In this document: positions 22,004 through 34,869 of the stretch, piece by piece
Layout of the letters: each line of letters opens with the position of its first letter
Position numbering within the stretch: the first letter of the stretch is position 1
Source of the DNA: Chinchilla lanigera
Taxonomy: Eukaryota; Chordata; Mammalia; Rodentia; Chinchillidae
Reading direction: 5' to 3'
DNA: 64,000 bases
Assembly (NCBI RefSeq): GCF_000276665.1
Contig: NW_004955405.1
Location: forward strand, 10,614,134-10,678,133
Made by a program: the position numbers and the translations under genes
The notes under the pieces: model-generated
Seen by the model: the letters and a program-made list of their open reading frames with translations, nothing else
What the model was told of the DNA's origin: nothing
Database searches by the model: none

Positions 22004-24423
22004 TATAGATGGTTGTCTCATAAAATTATATTGCTTAGTAATGCCACAGCCATTTTAGTTTGTTTAAATACACTCTTTGATTTTTGCACATGACATAATT
22101 ATCTACTGTTGCATGTCTCATAATGTACCCCTAATGTGAAGTGATGCATGACTATAGATTGACCCAATTATAGTTGACTCATGAGAGCTTGAATTTAAAG
22201 CAACAGGGGGCATGTTTTCATCTCTTGTTCTTGTCATAGCTCTGTGACTTTAATTAAACTTTATTTGTAGATAAAATTGATTATATTTGTGACCTTTGTG
22301 ATGGTGAAACATGAGCAATGACCTTCTTGCCATCTCCAGCCCTCTGAACTGGGTGTCAGAGAAGAGGTGAGGACTATTTTACGGAATATATAGAACACAG
22401 AATACACAAGAACAGAAATGCGCAAAACCACAGGGCTCATTTGAGACCCAACAAATAGTTTGAGGCCATGAGGCATAAACTGTGCGGAGAAGAACAGCTA
22501 CAGCTAAAATGGGGGAAGAAGCACAAGCTGTGTCCTCAAAGGCCATACAGCTTCCGAGGAGCTGGGACGGCACTTTGTGAGAAGCCGGGCATCACTGGTC
22601 AGCTCCGATTTTAGATAAAGCAGGCTGGTGGTGGTGTGGAACACGGACTGGAGTGCTAGACAGAAGCACGTAGAACTCAGGGTTCGCAGAGGGGATGGGG
22701 CCCTGACTGGGCAGGACAGTGGTGCGGGGAAGGTTCAGACCTCTAGAAGGTTAATGGAAACAGTAACGCTTAAATGTCCTGAGCATGACTTCATCCTGTT
22801 CAGGACGTGTGAGCAGAAAAAGTAACGATGCTTGAGACGTGCCTAGTACCGTACAGCTTCTGAGTGGATTTGGCATCTTTTGCTCTGCTCCTAACCCTGT
22901 GGTTTTCTTCTGTACTATACTGCCCAGCAAAGCCCTGTGGAGCTGCTGGAGAGCACTGCTCTGGGGAAATCCTGAGGGGGCCAGGAAGGCCGCCCACCTC
23001 TTGGCCATAGGTTCCTTGCTGACCTTCCCTTGTCCCATTTGGATGTGCCTTGTGTTTCCTGCTGGGCTGCGGATGATATTCAACCTTGTCTTTACCCAAG
23101 TGGGAAGATACAAGCGAGGATTTTATCATGCCTTTCTTATGGCTGTAGTTTTGGGTATAATGACAATAGCACTTGTGAGATCCTGGTCTCCCCACCAAGT
23201 TCTCCCCGTTTATGGCTGGGGGAATGTTTGCTTCCATTGTTTTTCTTGCTCAAAACGTGTGGGAGAGGACGGTTCTCATTTGCAACCCTTTTATCCACTG
23301 TCTCAGGAGTCGCCAGGCCCTGACTTCTGTCCCCTCTAGTTACTATAATCTCTGAGGGTTGCGAGCTCCTTTTAGGGCCCCTTTCTTCCACTCTTTGTGA
23401 ATTCTTCCTTGTGGTACTCCTTTTCCCTTATGTCCCCTGTTGTCAGCTAATAGGCTGGTTCTCCATAGGGTAATCATTGTCGCTTTGCTCTAAGAATTTA
23501 TTATAGCTTGTCCACTAGCACATTCCTGAGTCCTAGAGGGAGTAGATGGGATAGAATTTAGAGTAGGGAATTGTCTATCCCTTTAGTCCACAATGCAGGG
23601 AGAGCACTGGATAGGTGAAGACAGTCTTGTTTGCCCCCTAAAGTCCCGCTGAAATGAACCAACAGTGGACAAATTAATGGGAGAAAAGTTATACTGTTTA
23701 ATACAGGTTGACTCAGACTCATACACAAAGTTGGGGACACCAAGGGCCAGATAGGTGAAGCTTAAATAATATCCCAAGCTACAGAGATGGAGAGACGTGA
23801 ATGAGAGGTGCTTGTGGTGTTTTGGACAGTGGCCACGGCAAGCAATGAGGGGCGGGGTGAAGGAAGGAATACGTGGAGCCGACACAGTTAGTCTTATATA
23901 GATCAAGTCTCTCAGATAATCTCTCTGAGCTGTCCTCAGAAGACGGCTGAAAAGTCTACTTGAATGTGGTGGTGACCTTTAGTTTCTTCTCTTCTCCAGT
24001 TATTATCTTTCCTGTTGCTTGATGAGATTCCTAGGGGTGGGAGTTTAAGACAAATCTCTCTCTTTTAGAAGAGTTCTTCTGTCTGGTGAGGGAATTCGAG
24101 AGAGAGAGATTTCCTCTCTGAGGTTAGTAAAATGACGAAAGACAAGTTCAAAGGCCTTGGATTCTAAGTGAGCTTCTAAGGCCTCTTATCACATGAATGC
24201 TTCCGTCTTTGGGGTGTCAATTTTTGTTGAGCCCCACATTCACATCATGGATAATGGAAAAAAGTGCCTTTTAGCAAGAATCGGATAAGGTGGAAAAAGT
24301 GACTTACCGCATGTATGTGAGCCTGAAAAGCCAAATTGAGAGCTGGAAGCCCAACACTGAATTTAATTTAAGCTGTGGAGCTTACTTGACCTTTTCTCTA
24401 CCCCACGAAAGACTAGGAAGTAG

Positions 24424-24640
24424 TTAGAACACAGGTTCTGGAATTACACCATCATGTGCAAAGTAAACCTTTGAAATTTGTTAGCTATGTCACCTAGAGC
24501 AAGATTACTTATTTTTTGTGTGTTTCAGTTTTTTCATCTATGGAATGGAGATAATAACCCCCTCTTTATTTGGTTGGAGAGGGTTAAATATAATAATGCA
24601 GATAAAGTAGTTCTGAGTGGAACATGACAAAATAACTGCT
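24424..24640 (+). repeat. MIR-type SINE remnant
   Basis: 'ttagctatgtcacctagagc', 'gtttcagttttttcatctat', 'ggaatggagataataacccc' is the characteristic MIR core and tail order. Confidence 0.7.
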
Positions 24641-24974
24641 AACATTTGTTAAATATTATGTTCTAATGCTCAAAAATATTAACACTGCTATTGCTCTTTG
24701 TGTAGCAGGGCATGTTATAGTGCTTCTTTTCAAAGAGCTTTTGACTGGTGGGAAGCTCTGGAGTAAGGAGGATGCCCAAGCTCAATGTAAAGCGGCAATG
24801 ACCCAGGGGCTTGTTAATATAGCACAGATTGCTGCTTTCCATCACAAGAGTTTCAGGTTCAACAGGAATGGATATGCTGATTTGAGAAGTTGCCTTTCTA
24901 ACAAAGTGATGGTTGCTGCTACCAGCCTGGGAGCTAGACTTTGAGATACACTGGCATAGAGGTGAGGAGGTCAC

Positions 24975-25290
24975 ATTTAGAAGTCAGAGGGATCCAGATT
25001 GGAAGCTGAACTTTTGCACTAGGTATTCTTCTACAAGTTAATTTTGCCTATTTAAGCTCAGGTTCCTTTTCTCCATGCATAAGTCTAAAATAAAGGTTGT
25101 ATGAAGAGTTAGTTTAGATGATCTCTATAGAACATCAACCGTCCAGTTTGTGCCTCAGATGCAGTCACCATCATTCCTACTCTGCTCAATTTTGGACAGT
25201 TCCCTCATCTTTTCTGTGCCTCTACTTCTTTATTTGTAAAGTGGGGGTATTTGCTAAATTGTATTATATGACATTTAAAGGCACCCAATA
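24975..25290 (+). repeat. MIR-type SINE remnants
   Basis: Two MIR-like stretches in the same orientation, ending 'tttatttgtaaagtgggggt'. Probably one or two diverged copies. Confidence 0.5.
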
Positions 25291-25410
25291 AGACTATAGT
25301 GTTGAATGCTTTTCAAAATTTGTAAAAAACATTGTCTATATGTGATAGGTTTAATGACCATCTCAGCAACTGAATACAATCCTTTTCTTAAATTTTATTT
25401 TTATTTAATT

Positions 25411-25452
25411 ATATCTATATATCTATATATCTATATCTATATATATATAAAG
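25411..25452. repeat. (TATATC)n simple repeat
   Basis: Tandem 'tatctata' units of about 40 bases next to a B4-like SINE. Confidence 0.85.
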
Positions 25453-25457
25453 AATAT

Positions 25458-25706
25458 ATAAAGATGATGCTAGGGATTGAATCCAGGGCCTAGAGCTTGC
25501 TAAGCATCTAGTGTACCACTGAGATGCATTCCCAGCTCATCTGTAGCATTTTATTTTTATTTATTTTATTTATTTCTTTTCTTTTTTTAATGTTATTGAG
25601 ATAGGGTCTCACCATGTAGCCCAGTCTGGCCTCCAACTCACAGTGATCATCCTGTCTCTGCCTCCCAAGTGCTGGGAGGGCAGGTGTACACCATCATGCC
25701 TGGCTA
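25458..25706 (-). repeat. B4-like dimeric SINE
   Basis: Reversed ID-like half ('ctagggattgaatccagggc') followed by a reversed B1-like half ('gatagggtctcaccatgtag ... ccatcatgcctggct'). Confidence 0.75.
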
Positions 25707-26254
25707 AGTATTTTATTTTATTTTATTTACTTATTTTTCTAGCTAAGCATTTTAAACAGGGCATGAAACACCTTCTTCTCAGGCCGAGTGAGAACACCCT
25801 TTGTTACTGCACGAGGTCTAGGACTCCAGGCTCTTTCACACTCTGCCTGTTACCTTAATTTTACTCCCCAGCCATCTTCTCTTCAGTCTCTCACCAGACG
25901 TGAATAAGAAAATAGAATCACTCGTTTTCTCTCTTTTCTCCCCTGTTTGCTTTTGTTTATTGCAGATGTGTTACACTTTGAAGGCACATGCTTGTCTTTC
26001 TCCAGCCTTCTCTTCTGAGTGGAGTAAGGATGGTCTACTTGGGTGAAGACTGGGTCAGTTGCCACAGCAAACAGAATAGATCTTAAAAAATTAGTGTCGT
26101 TTACAAATGGCATTGTCTAGTTAAAAAGTAGGCTTCTGACCCTCTGCATCTGTAATGCCTTTCTTTTTTCTATAGTTGTCAGTTTAAATTTTCTTTTTTT
26201 ACCTTAGCTCTTTGGTAAGACTTAAGACACAGAAACTTATTATTAGTAATATTA

Positions 26255-26406
26255 TTCTTTGTCTTTTTGAGACAGGGTGTCACTATGCAGTTTAGGCTAG
26301 TCTTAAACTCATTTTGTAGCCCAGGATGGCCTCAAACTCACAACAATCCTCCTGCCTCAGCCTCCATAGTGCTGGGATTACAGGTGTGCACCACTATGCC
26401 CAGCTC
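26255..26406 (-). repeat. B1-like SINE
   Basis: 'tttgtctttttgagacaggg ... ggtgtgcaccactatgccca'. Confidence 0.88.
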
Positions 26407-27684
26407 CACAGAAACTTCTTGACCACCAGGGGCTTGCAGCAGAATAATAGAGATGGGAAACATATTTAGTTGCTAGCTCTTTCTGAAAGACTCAAATTGA
26501 TGCCAAGTTTATTCCTGGTGTCAAGAGTTCAGAAGCAAAAAAGATAGTAAACTTTTTATTAAGATAATTTACAAAACTTTCTTACATCATTGTAGTTGTT
26601 AAGGAAAAAAAATATTCATGACACTGGCTGAATTCAGATTGTGCACTTACATGCAGAGAGGCCATGGTAATATGTATAAAGGTCTTGTAGTAAGGGAGGG
26701 AGATTGGACTCAAGTCCAGTTCTAACAAGGGTGAGTAGAAATCTATAACCAAGGGGCAGGGTCGGGGTCAGTGGATGAGAATTTACTAAGAGAAGATACA
26801 AGAAGTAAAAATAATTCTTGCTGAAGGTAGGCCAGGAGTGACAAATGATTCAGGGTGGTCACGTACCAAGATCTGGGGATTTTTACTAAATTGATGTAAT
26901 CTGGATTCTGTAAGAACAAAGAGGGAAGCCCAAGGTCAGGCCTGGTCAAGAAAAGAATTCAGAGGAATCTGACTAAAATTTTGGTTAATAAAGTCTTTAT
27001 CACAATAAAACCCTGAGAAGGTTAAACAAAAAATTCTTTATCATAGTAGTATATTGGGAAGTACTGTGTTGGGGAGATATTTTAGTGAGCACGGCCTTTG
27101 TGGAGAGGAGGTAATTGTTTTTTACCTCCTTCTGTACACAACTATCACTACATGATTCTCTTTCTTACACAGACTGGGACACTATCAATTATTTTTTACC
27201 CTTCAGTTATGAATGCTCCTTTTATAGGCAACATAAAAAAGCTTACCAATTCTCTCAAAATCTCACTGTAGAAACTTTTCTGTATTCTAGGTGGTCTGAT
27301 TTAATTGTCTTTAATAAAGTGTCGGGATGGTATTATGTTAGACAAAGCACGTTTCCCCCCATCCTATTCTATTTTGTTTTAGAATGTGATCAGTTTTTCT
27401 AAGATGTGACTAAAACACTGCCTACAGTTTGGTACCTAGTGGATGTCCCCAGACATGTGATAACAATAAGAGGATTAATCATGCAAAATGTTGCAGGTGG
27501 CACTGACGGCTCTGTCTCAGCTCTGTACATGCCCACAGCGTCCAGGTTTCTGAGGAGCTTTCTTTTCTTTTACTTTTTTTGAGCAGCTTTCTTATTTGCT
27601 GACATCTAAATATAGACAGGAGCACCTCTGCAAGTTATAGGAAGACTGGGTTAAGATTCCTATTTTGCTTTATCATTTATTTTA

Positions 27685-27805
27685 TTTTTATTTGTTTTTT
27701 TGAGGGACGAGTTCTCACTATGTTGCCCAGGCTTGGGTTTATAATCTTTTTATTTCAACCTCCCTAGAAGCTGGGATTACAGGTGTGCACCATCTCACCT
27801 GGCTC
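27685..27805 (-). repeat. Old B1-like SINE monomer
   Basis: 'gttctcactatgttgcccag ... gctgggattacaggtgtgca', lacking the newer second block. Confidence 0.7.
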
Positions 27806-27939
27806 AGTTTATCACATTTAAACTGGAAACTTGGTTTTCCTACATTGTTGATTGATTCCAAGTTGAGCTCTGACACTTTATGATTGTGGAAGATATATCA
27901 GCAAAACCACTAAGCGATTAGTGTAAATTGTAATGTTCT

Positions 27940-28186
27940 TTCTTTCTCCCCCCCCCTCACCCTTTGGCAGTCCTGGGGTTCTAACCCATAGCCTCATGTG
28001 TACTAAGCACTTTCCCACCGAGTTATACCATCAGCTTATAATATTTTCTCTTTTTTTTTTTTTTCTTTTTTACTTTTTGAGACACCGCCTTTTTATCTTG
28101 TCCAGGCTGTCCTGGAACACATCATCCACCTGCCTCAGCCTCCTGAATAGCTGGGACTATATCATTTGCCACCGTACCTGATTCCC
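27940..28186 (-). repeat. B4-like dimeric SINE
   Basis: Reversed ID-like half ('gggttctaacccatagcctc') and reversed B1-like half ('gagacaccgcctttttatct') separated by a T run. Confidence 0.65.
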
Positions 28187-28880
28187 CTTTTTTTTTTTTT
28201 ATTGTATAGGCATACCTGATTCCTGCAATTCTCTTCTTAAGAGCAAATTCCATCAAACAGCTACTTTGGGAAGGGCTAACATCATAACATCAAATTATTT
28301 TGTTTGCCTAATCATTTGAATCCAAAAACTATTTTAAAAAGGATTGCTTTTTATATGTAAATCTATTATTGTACTTTAAAAAAAATAGATATTTCTGGAA
28401 TAAGTTGTAGGAAAATAACATACTAGAGTTGTGAAGGACACAGATCTTTCAACTGAAATGTGAAAAAGGCAAAAGGGCAAAATCATAATTCTGAAAGTAG
28501 GCACAGCGGTTGTTTACCAAATGTCACAGCGTCCATTAATGTGTGAAGTGTCTTTGAAAGGCCTGCAGTGACCCAGCCAGGCCAGCACCTCTGAGGATAC
28601 ACCAGCCCTGTGAGTAATGGATGATATTTTGGTTGCTAATGAACTAAAAAACTGAACACAAGAATTTAGTGGGAGACCACCAACAAAGCTGTATGTAACC
28701 AACTTAGAGCTCACAGGAATAGAGGTTTAAACAATCATCTTCTTCATGATTGTATCCTGAAAGATTTTTCTCATTTAAAAGCAGAAAGTTTTGACCTTTA
28801 TCCTGAGCAAAAGGATGACCAAAATTAATAAATGAGGAGCGAGTGAATAAGCAACAGGACACTCTTCAACAAACAGCAGT

Positions 28881-28886
28881 TTTATT
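28881..28886 (-). promoter_or_regulatory. Candidate PTPRB poly(A) signal
   Basis: Reads AATAAA on the minus strand, followed on that strand by 'gagtgtcctgttgcttattc', a plausible GU/U-rich downstream element. Confidence 0.4.
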
Positions 28887-30258
28887 TCTATACTGGTGCA
28901 AATGTGTGCAATATACTATAGAGATTTTTGTCACAGTAACAAATATGAAAATATATTAAGCAAATACATAATTTAAATAGACTAATGAAGTTCTTTGCTC
29001 AAATAAAGTTGGTTAAAAACACAATATTGTGGATAGACGCTATAGTATGCAAAAAAATGGAATCAACTACTGCCATTTTAACCAGATATGCTGAGAAGGA
29101 GCAAATGATTTTAAAAATATAGAAGTGCTCTATTATAGAACATAAGTTCAGTTGCTAGATTTATTTACATCATATATTTGTGTTTCATACAAATCCAGGA
29201 GCAGAGTCTGATGAATTTCCATAGACATAAGGATTATTCCACCGATGCTGTCCAATATCCAAGGTATCAGGTTAGGACCAATTTCCAATGAAGAGTGTAT
29301 GGGGAATGTCCAGGAGCTGTGAATTATTTTCTACAGGGTAGAAGTATAGAATAGACTGAAGACTTGATCTTTGCCTTTGAAGAATTTATAAACCTGGCTA
29401 GTCTCCCATGGAAGACCAGAGAGGGCTGGCCCGGACTCCTGTCAGCATGGGTGAGATTAGGACACCCCATGGACCCCGACGCAGACCACCCCCACTAACT
29501 TGTAAATGAATACAGTTTAACTCTGCTAGATTCCTAAAGCTACACTGCATGTGTTCCTTTCTTGATGAGATGTTTATTTACACACAGCAACTGAAACACA
29601 ATATCTCAAACATAACTCAGAGCTTACTGTTAGAGTGAGGATGATATTTCTTGAAAGAAATTACTTGAGGCAGACAGCCATAACTAACTCATCTTGTGAT
29701 TATTCTAGAAGGTACACATTGCGTTTGTCTGACAGCTTTGAATAACTTATTTTGGTGTCTTATGTAAGATCATGTGCATTGGCATATAAGTTATAAAAAT
29801 AATTTTTGGTAAATCTTTTAATGTCTTTTACTTCCATTATATAAACTTCTCTTTTAGGAGCATTAGCCAGAAATTTCTTTATTTAATGAATGTATCTGTA
29901 TAGACAACCTTTAAATAAATAAAATGCAATGCATTTATTCCAGAGCCTCTCTACAAGTCAAGAGTATTCTTTTAGCCAGAAATATTTTCATTGCTAGAAA
30001 CATTTTTAGAACAGAACAGATTTTTGCTGTTATAATGGCTGCATCAAATGTTACCTTGCATTTTAACTAAAATGGCCAAATATTTTCAAAGTCATCATAT
30101 TCTACAAGAATCTAAGGCAGTGCATCTAGAGTGCTAGACCCACTATGTTTAGTCAAACACCCAACTGACTGCTGGATAAGACTAGATGAATCAATTCAAT
30201 TGCTTAATCGTCAAAATCATCTAGCCAATATAATTGAAGTGAATGCCTAAAAAAGGCA

Positions 30259-30566
30259 ATGTAGGTTGAATCTCTCTCATCTGAAATGCTTGAGAATAGA
30301 AGTATTTCAGATTATATATATATATGGTCTTTGGAATAGGACCCGAGTCTAAACATGAAATTTATTTATGTTTCATGTACACCTTATACAAATAGTTGAT
30401 GATAATTTTATGTAACATTTTTAATGCATCTACATTTTGACTATGACATCACAGAAGGTCAATTGTAGAATTTTCTCCTATGAAGTCATGTTGGTGCTTT
30501 AAAAACCTTAGATTTTGGAGCATTTTAAATTTTAGATTTTTGGATTAGGGATGTTCAACCTGTATA
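30259..30566. mobile_element. DNA-transposon MITE with inverted ends
   Basis: The left end 'taggttgaatctctctcatc' and right end 'ttagggatgttcaacctgta' are inverted copies over 'ggttgaa/ttcaacc'. The inner text 'ctgaaatgcttgagaa' and 'gattttggagcatttt' is also partly self-inverse. It resembles the TcMar-Tigger MITEs, and lies in the probable PTPRB 3' UTR. Confidence 0.6.
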
Positions 30567-30949
30567 CCCTAGTAGAAATATATGATAAGAGTGTTTAAAA
30601 AACAGTGGAGCCACACAGAAAAATGATATTTTTATCTCCTTGATGAAATCTGGTTCACCTGGTTTTTTTTCAAATATTTTCCCTTCTTTGTGTCATTTCA
30701 CTTGCCTTCTGCAGTCATGATTTACAGTTTCCTTTGATATGAAATATTCTTTGAATACTTGATATGTTTCTAAATCATAAGCTAAAGATCCTCAGAAAGT
30801 TAATAGGGCATTTGGGAAAGTATGGCATATTTTACTTTGATTCTTCGGGAATCAGGTAAGGCTGAGAGCTTGTTCCCGGCCACTGGGAGGAGGATCCCTC
30901 CTCGTTCCTCCCTGCCACTTTGTCTTGGCTGATCAAATACTTTCATTTC

Positions 30950-31038
30950 TTTTTTTTTTTTGAGTACCAGGAATGGAACTCATGACCTCAGGCTTGCCAG
31001 GCAAGCGCTTATGCCCCTAAGCTATATCCCCGGCTCAT
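30950..31038 (-). repeat. ID-like SINE
   Basis: T run then 'agtaccaggaatggaactca ... ctaagctatatccccggctc'. It lies in the probable PTPRB 3' UTR, and sense transcripts would read it forward. Confidence 0.88.
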
Positions 31039-32918
31039 TTCATTAACAAAATGAAACCTGAAGAGCCCCTGCACTGCTAAACATGCACCTTACTACCTAT
31101 TTCATTGTTTCTTGCTTAGACTGGGTCTGGTCCATGTGTGTGGGCTAAAACTCCAGACCTGGGGCTCAGACACTATCAGACAGATCTCGTAGCTTTAGGA
31201 TTTCTTGATTCCAACCTCAGAGAATTCCCAGAAAGCTAAGTAAAAGACAATTACATAGCAGATAATTTTACAGCAAAGAATAAGGAAAATGTTTAATATG
31301 GGAAGGTGGATCCTTAGACACCAAGGCAAGAGAATCAGAGTGTGAAGGATCACATGTGGGCTCTATTTTTGTACTGCTGGACATCTGCTAAGCGGCTTCA
31401 TATAATTTTTCATGTAATTTTGGGCTTTCTTTCAAGAGCTAATAACAACATTAATTAAAGACTATCCCAAATAAAACTAATCTCAGATTGTATGTATTGG
31501 CTATGTTAGTATTTTAAAATGAAATTACGCTCATCTCTTCTGTAATGTGGAGTCTAGGAAATTATACCAATGGAGAGAAGACAAACACGAGATATAACCA
31601 CATTCAAATGGCAAGACGAACATACTCAGCAGGGAGAGGGGAAAAGGGTGAAGCCGTGGGCATTAGAGGTCCTCAGGGATGGGAAATTACTTAGGACAGA
31701 TATGTGTGAGCCTAGGCAGGGAGGTGAATCTTTGAAAAACCCAATTCAAGAGACAAAAAATTGGCTGCTTTCCAGAGAACGGAATGTAACACAAAATTGC
31801 TTTAATAAGAAGAGATTAAAGGAGTTAATAATAAAGAACCTGGATAAATAATTATTAAGATGCAAGACGGAACTCTCCCAAGATGTGATAGCTCAGAAGC
31901 ACTTTGAAGCCTTGATGATTAAAGTGCACCACACAGGTGCACAGACAGGATGCCCACCGCGACAGGAAACGGAGTGTTTACCAAGACCCAGCTACATGAT
32001 GCAATTAAACGGAAATATATCCAATTGAGTGGAATGTCAAGGAGACCTTTTTCTAGCTCCTAAATTTAATAAATAGATCAACTAATTTATGTATTTAGTC
32101 TGCCTGGGAACAAGAAGGATAGTGTAGTATTTGTTGCTAAGGAGATTTAAAATTAGCTGTGGAGTAGGAATCAATATTTCTTGGGTTAGACTAAAAGAAT
32201 GTAAAATTATCCTCCGGAGTGTTTATTTCTGTAATTCTCACTCCACCTTAGATGTTGCCAGAGCAAATGCACGGTGCTCGCTGTTACGGATACGTATGTC
32301 TTAATAGTTGTTGTTCCTGGTTTATGTAATTTATTGCCATCTCTTCTGGATCTAGCGGTTTGCTACTGGAGCAGCCTCTGCGTTTGCCAGTGAACAGCCT
32401 GTGGAAGTTGACTGCTGGCCTAGGCTGGCTTGGTTATCTCAATCCTCACCCAGGCTCACTTTTAAGTTAAACTGAAAACAGTAACAGAAACGTAACTTTA
32501 TCATTACCATACATCTGCTTTATGTGGAGAGAAATATGTACGTTCTGCAGCAGGGTCTCAAAGGTTCTAGGCACTTACTAAAGTTTTCTGGGTGAGTGAA
32601 AAGTCGAACATGAGCTTTACACCAAGCAATGTTAGTTTAGATTGTTTTGTTTTTCTCTTGCTTTTCTTTGTAAGTGTAGGAAAAATGACCCCTAGTAGCA
32701 CAGTTTATAAATCCCCGACCTGTGTTTTCTTCCTGGTGGCAGGTATGTCTGCCACACTGAAAGCTATGCTGTTCCTTTTCATTTCTAGGATACAGTGCTC
32801 ACAATTCAGAGTCAGAGCTTACACTATCATTTCACAAAGACAGAGTGGATAATAAAAAACTGTAAGAACTTTGAATCTTTTTATTACATGTCAAAAGTAT
32901 CCTTATAAAGTGTTCCTC

Positions 32919-33080
32919 TGCCAGGTGTGGTGGCGCATGCCTATAATCCCAGCACTTGGGAGGCTGAGGCAGGAGGATCACTGCGAGTTCGAGACCAGCC
33001 TGGGCTACAGAGTGAGCTCAAGGCCAGCCTGAACTGCACAGAGAGACCCTGCCTCAAAAAGAGAAAAAAGAAAAAAAGTG
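32919..33080 (+). repeat. B1-like SINE with internal duplication
   Basis: 'gccaggtgtggtggcgcatg ... ctcaaggccagcctgaactg ... gagaccctgcctcaaaaag'. It is antisense to PTPRB. Confidence 0.9.
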
Positions 33081-34048
33081 TGTTTCTGTTTTCATAAGCT
33101 TTAAATAATACCAGGAAGTGCTCTAGATTGGATGTGAAATACTTAGAAATTGTTACTTATATCACTTCCAAATTATTGCACCAAATATATGCATTTTGTT
33201 ACTTATGGGACTTTATAAAGGAAGCAAAAATACATTCTTTGAAGAAAAATATATTCTTTCTGCAAATGGCATCTCCAGCTTATTTTCTCAGGCAGCTGTA
33301 AGGGTTCCAGGTGCTTTTCAAATTTTTCCTAGGAAGGCTCTCATAACTGCACCTTGATGAGGGCAATGTCCACTGTCTGACTCGAGAATTTTGTTAGAGT
33401 CAAAAGAAGGCATACATACTGAAGATGAACTTGCTAGAGTATGGAGAGCTTTTTACATTAAATGCAACTTTAGATGATGGCTTGACATTTTGACTTCATT
33501 AACGTACTAAAAATGTCTCCTGTAAAATTTTATCCTAAGATAACCTTTCTCTTTTTTACTATTGTTGCTTTTTAGTTAGCTATATGTGATATTTATAGCT
33601 GTTTTTATGAAGCTGTCGGTGTTCAACCCTTTGATTAGGAGTATAATCGCCACCATAATCTTTCTTTAATGGGAAAACCAAACATGACTTTTCCAGGAAT
33701 ACCGACCATGGGAGATGAGACAAAGACTAGAATGTATCCAGAAACCAACATCATAGCATGGACACGAGCGTTCACGTTCCGCACTGCAAATACAGCAAAG
33801 AAATCTGCGATCACTGTGGCTAGTGTTCTTTGTAACCCAAGAATTCCTGTGTTTCTGTCTGGATCCTCACCTATCAGCACCTCACTGCAGGCTGGGCTTG
33901 AACTGCAAGTGACATGGCCCCTGGGATGACCATTTTGGCTTGATTCCCTAGCAGAAGAAAGGGAGAAAGCAACTAGTTTAGGCACCGTGACCTGGCTCAG
34001 TTTGGTGCTGTCTAATCCTAATTCAAATTTTCTTTTATTATTATTAAT

Positions 34049-34052
<4 letters not shown>

Positions 34053-34083
<31 letters not shown>

Positions 34084-34145
34084 GGGCTTGAACCTAGTGC
34101 CTGTACATACTAAACATACATTCTACCACTAAGGCACCCCCACCA
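34053..34145 (-). repeat. (GT)n tract joined to an ID-like SINE
   Basis: About 14 GT units run into 'ctggggcttgaacctagtgc ... ccactaaggcaccccca', a reversed diverged ID-like SINE. Confidence 0.7.
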
Positions 34146-34684
34146 CTAATCTTTTTTTTTTTTTGGCTGTTGTAGCTATCTTTGTCCTAATAGCATCTGG
34201 GTCATCTTTGGATCTCAGGATTCATGAGCCAGAAATACAGCAGAACTAGTCATGCTGTTACTCTTTCTAATCTGGCCCTGTATCTTGACCAGTGAGCACT
34301 TAGATAAGAAACAACTCAAGGGATTGTTTCTGCGACCACTTTCTTACATATGTCACCCGTAGCCCTGTCACACAGGTTGCACTAGCTTATGTAGAACAAG
34401 CCATAAACACTTTAGTGTGGAAAAATAGTCTTATATAAAGCTTAATATTAAACATTATGAAAAATACATATTTACAGGAGAAAGTACAAAATATAACTAT
34501 GTACAACAATATCTGTTACCTTTAAATTACATAAATTCTTTAACATTCTCCAGAGTAATAAATTATACATAGTATCAACAGAAATAGCTGGCACCTCTGT
34601 AGGGCAGGAAGGAAGTTTTTTTGTTTTTTGCTTTTTTAATCACACAGTGAAAAATTTTTATCCAGGAGATCTTCAGGTACAATC

Positions 34685-34707
34685 TTAACGTCTTGAATAG
34701 ACTGCAT
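34685..34707 (-). CDS. PTPRB: PTPRB terminal coding exon
   Basis: This exon is too short for any ORF finder. After a good acceptor ('ccttcctttcag') the exon reads AT GCA GTC TAT TCA AGA CGT TAA. With the G left over from the previous exon this gives D-A-V-Y-S-R-R-stop. The end therefore reads NPEYHRDAVYSRR, against a remembered human end of NPEYHRDPVYSRH. The phase match (1 + 2) and the fit to the family's known end make the call firm. It carries the last of the tail tyrosines. Confidence 0.9.
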
Positions 34708-34869
34708 CTGAAAGGAAGGACAACATAATTAGAGACTATGGAAAGGTGGATCACAATTGCTCTGTTTATGAAAATTACAAATGAGGGAGACCAGTGAAAA
34801 CCACTAACGCGGAGTATGTTTTAGGATGAGACCACCTTTATGGGATAAGGTCACCGCATTTAGAAATAT

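Larger units (their letters stand above)
4761..28861. other. Intergenic region between KCNMB4 and PTPRB
   Basis: About 24 kb with no exon I can recognise on either strand. Listed separately are its SINEs, MIR, L1, MaLR and LTR pieces and simple repeats. Stretches without a recognised repeat include 5.1-5.9, 6.5-7.8, 9.5-10.0, 10.5-11.0, 20.2-21.6, 22.0-24.4 and 26.5-27.6 kb. These are ordinary AT-rich sequence, apart from the open frame at 22839-23339. Confidence 0.75.
28862..34684 (-). other. PTPRB: Probable PTPRB 3' UTR
   Basis: This is the sequence following the PTPRB stop codon on the minus strand. About 5.8 kb is unusually poor in SINEs for this window (one ID-like and one B1-like copy, plus a DNA MITE). 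It reaches an AATAAA on the minus strand at 28881-28886, with a GT-rich stretch after it. I recall a multi-kilobase PTPRB 3' UTR in human, which fits. Earlier AATAAA signals exist (for example near 34034), so shorter isoforms are possible. Extent is inferred; only the stop codon is certain. Confidence 0.5.

Noticed and set aside
24666..24944. 92-codon plus-strand frame
   Set aside because: It lies between MIR remnants, has an equally long frame on the other strand and resembles no protein I know.
31570..31851. 93-codon plus-strand frame
   Set aside because: It is in the probable PTPRB 3' UTR on the wrong strand, with low-complexity Lys/Glu content and no domain.
33635..33985. 116-codon minus-strand frame in the probable PTPRB 3' UTR
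   Set aside because: No recognised domain, an overlapping frame on the other strand, and located after the PTPRB stop. Most likely UTR sequence.
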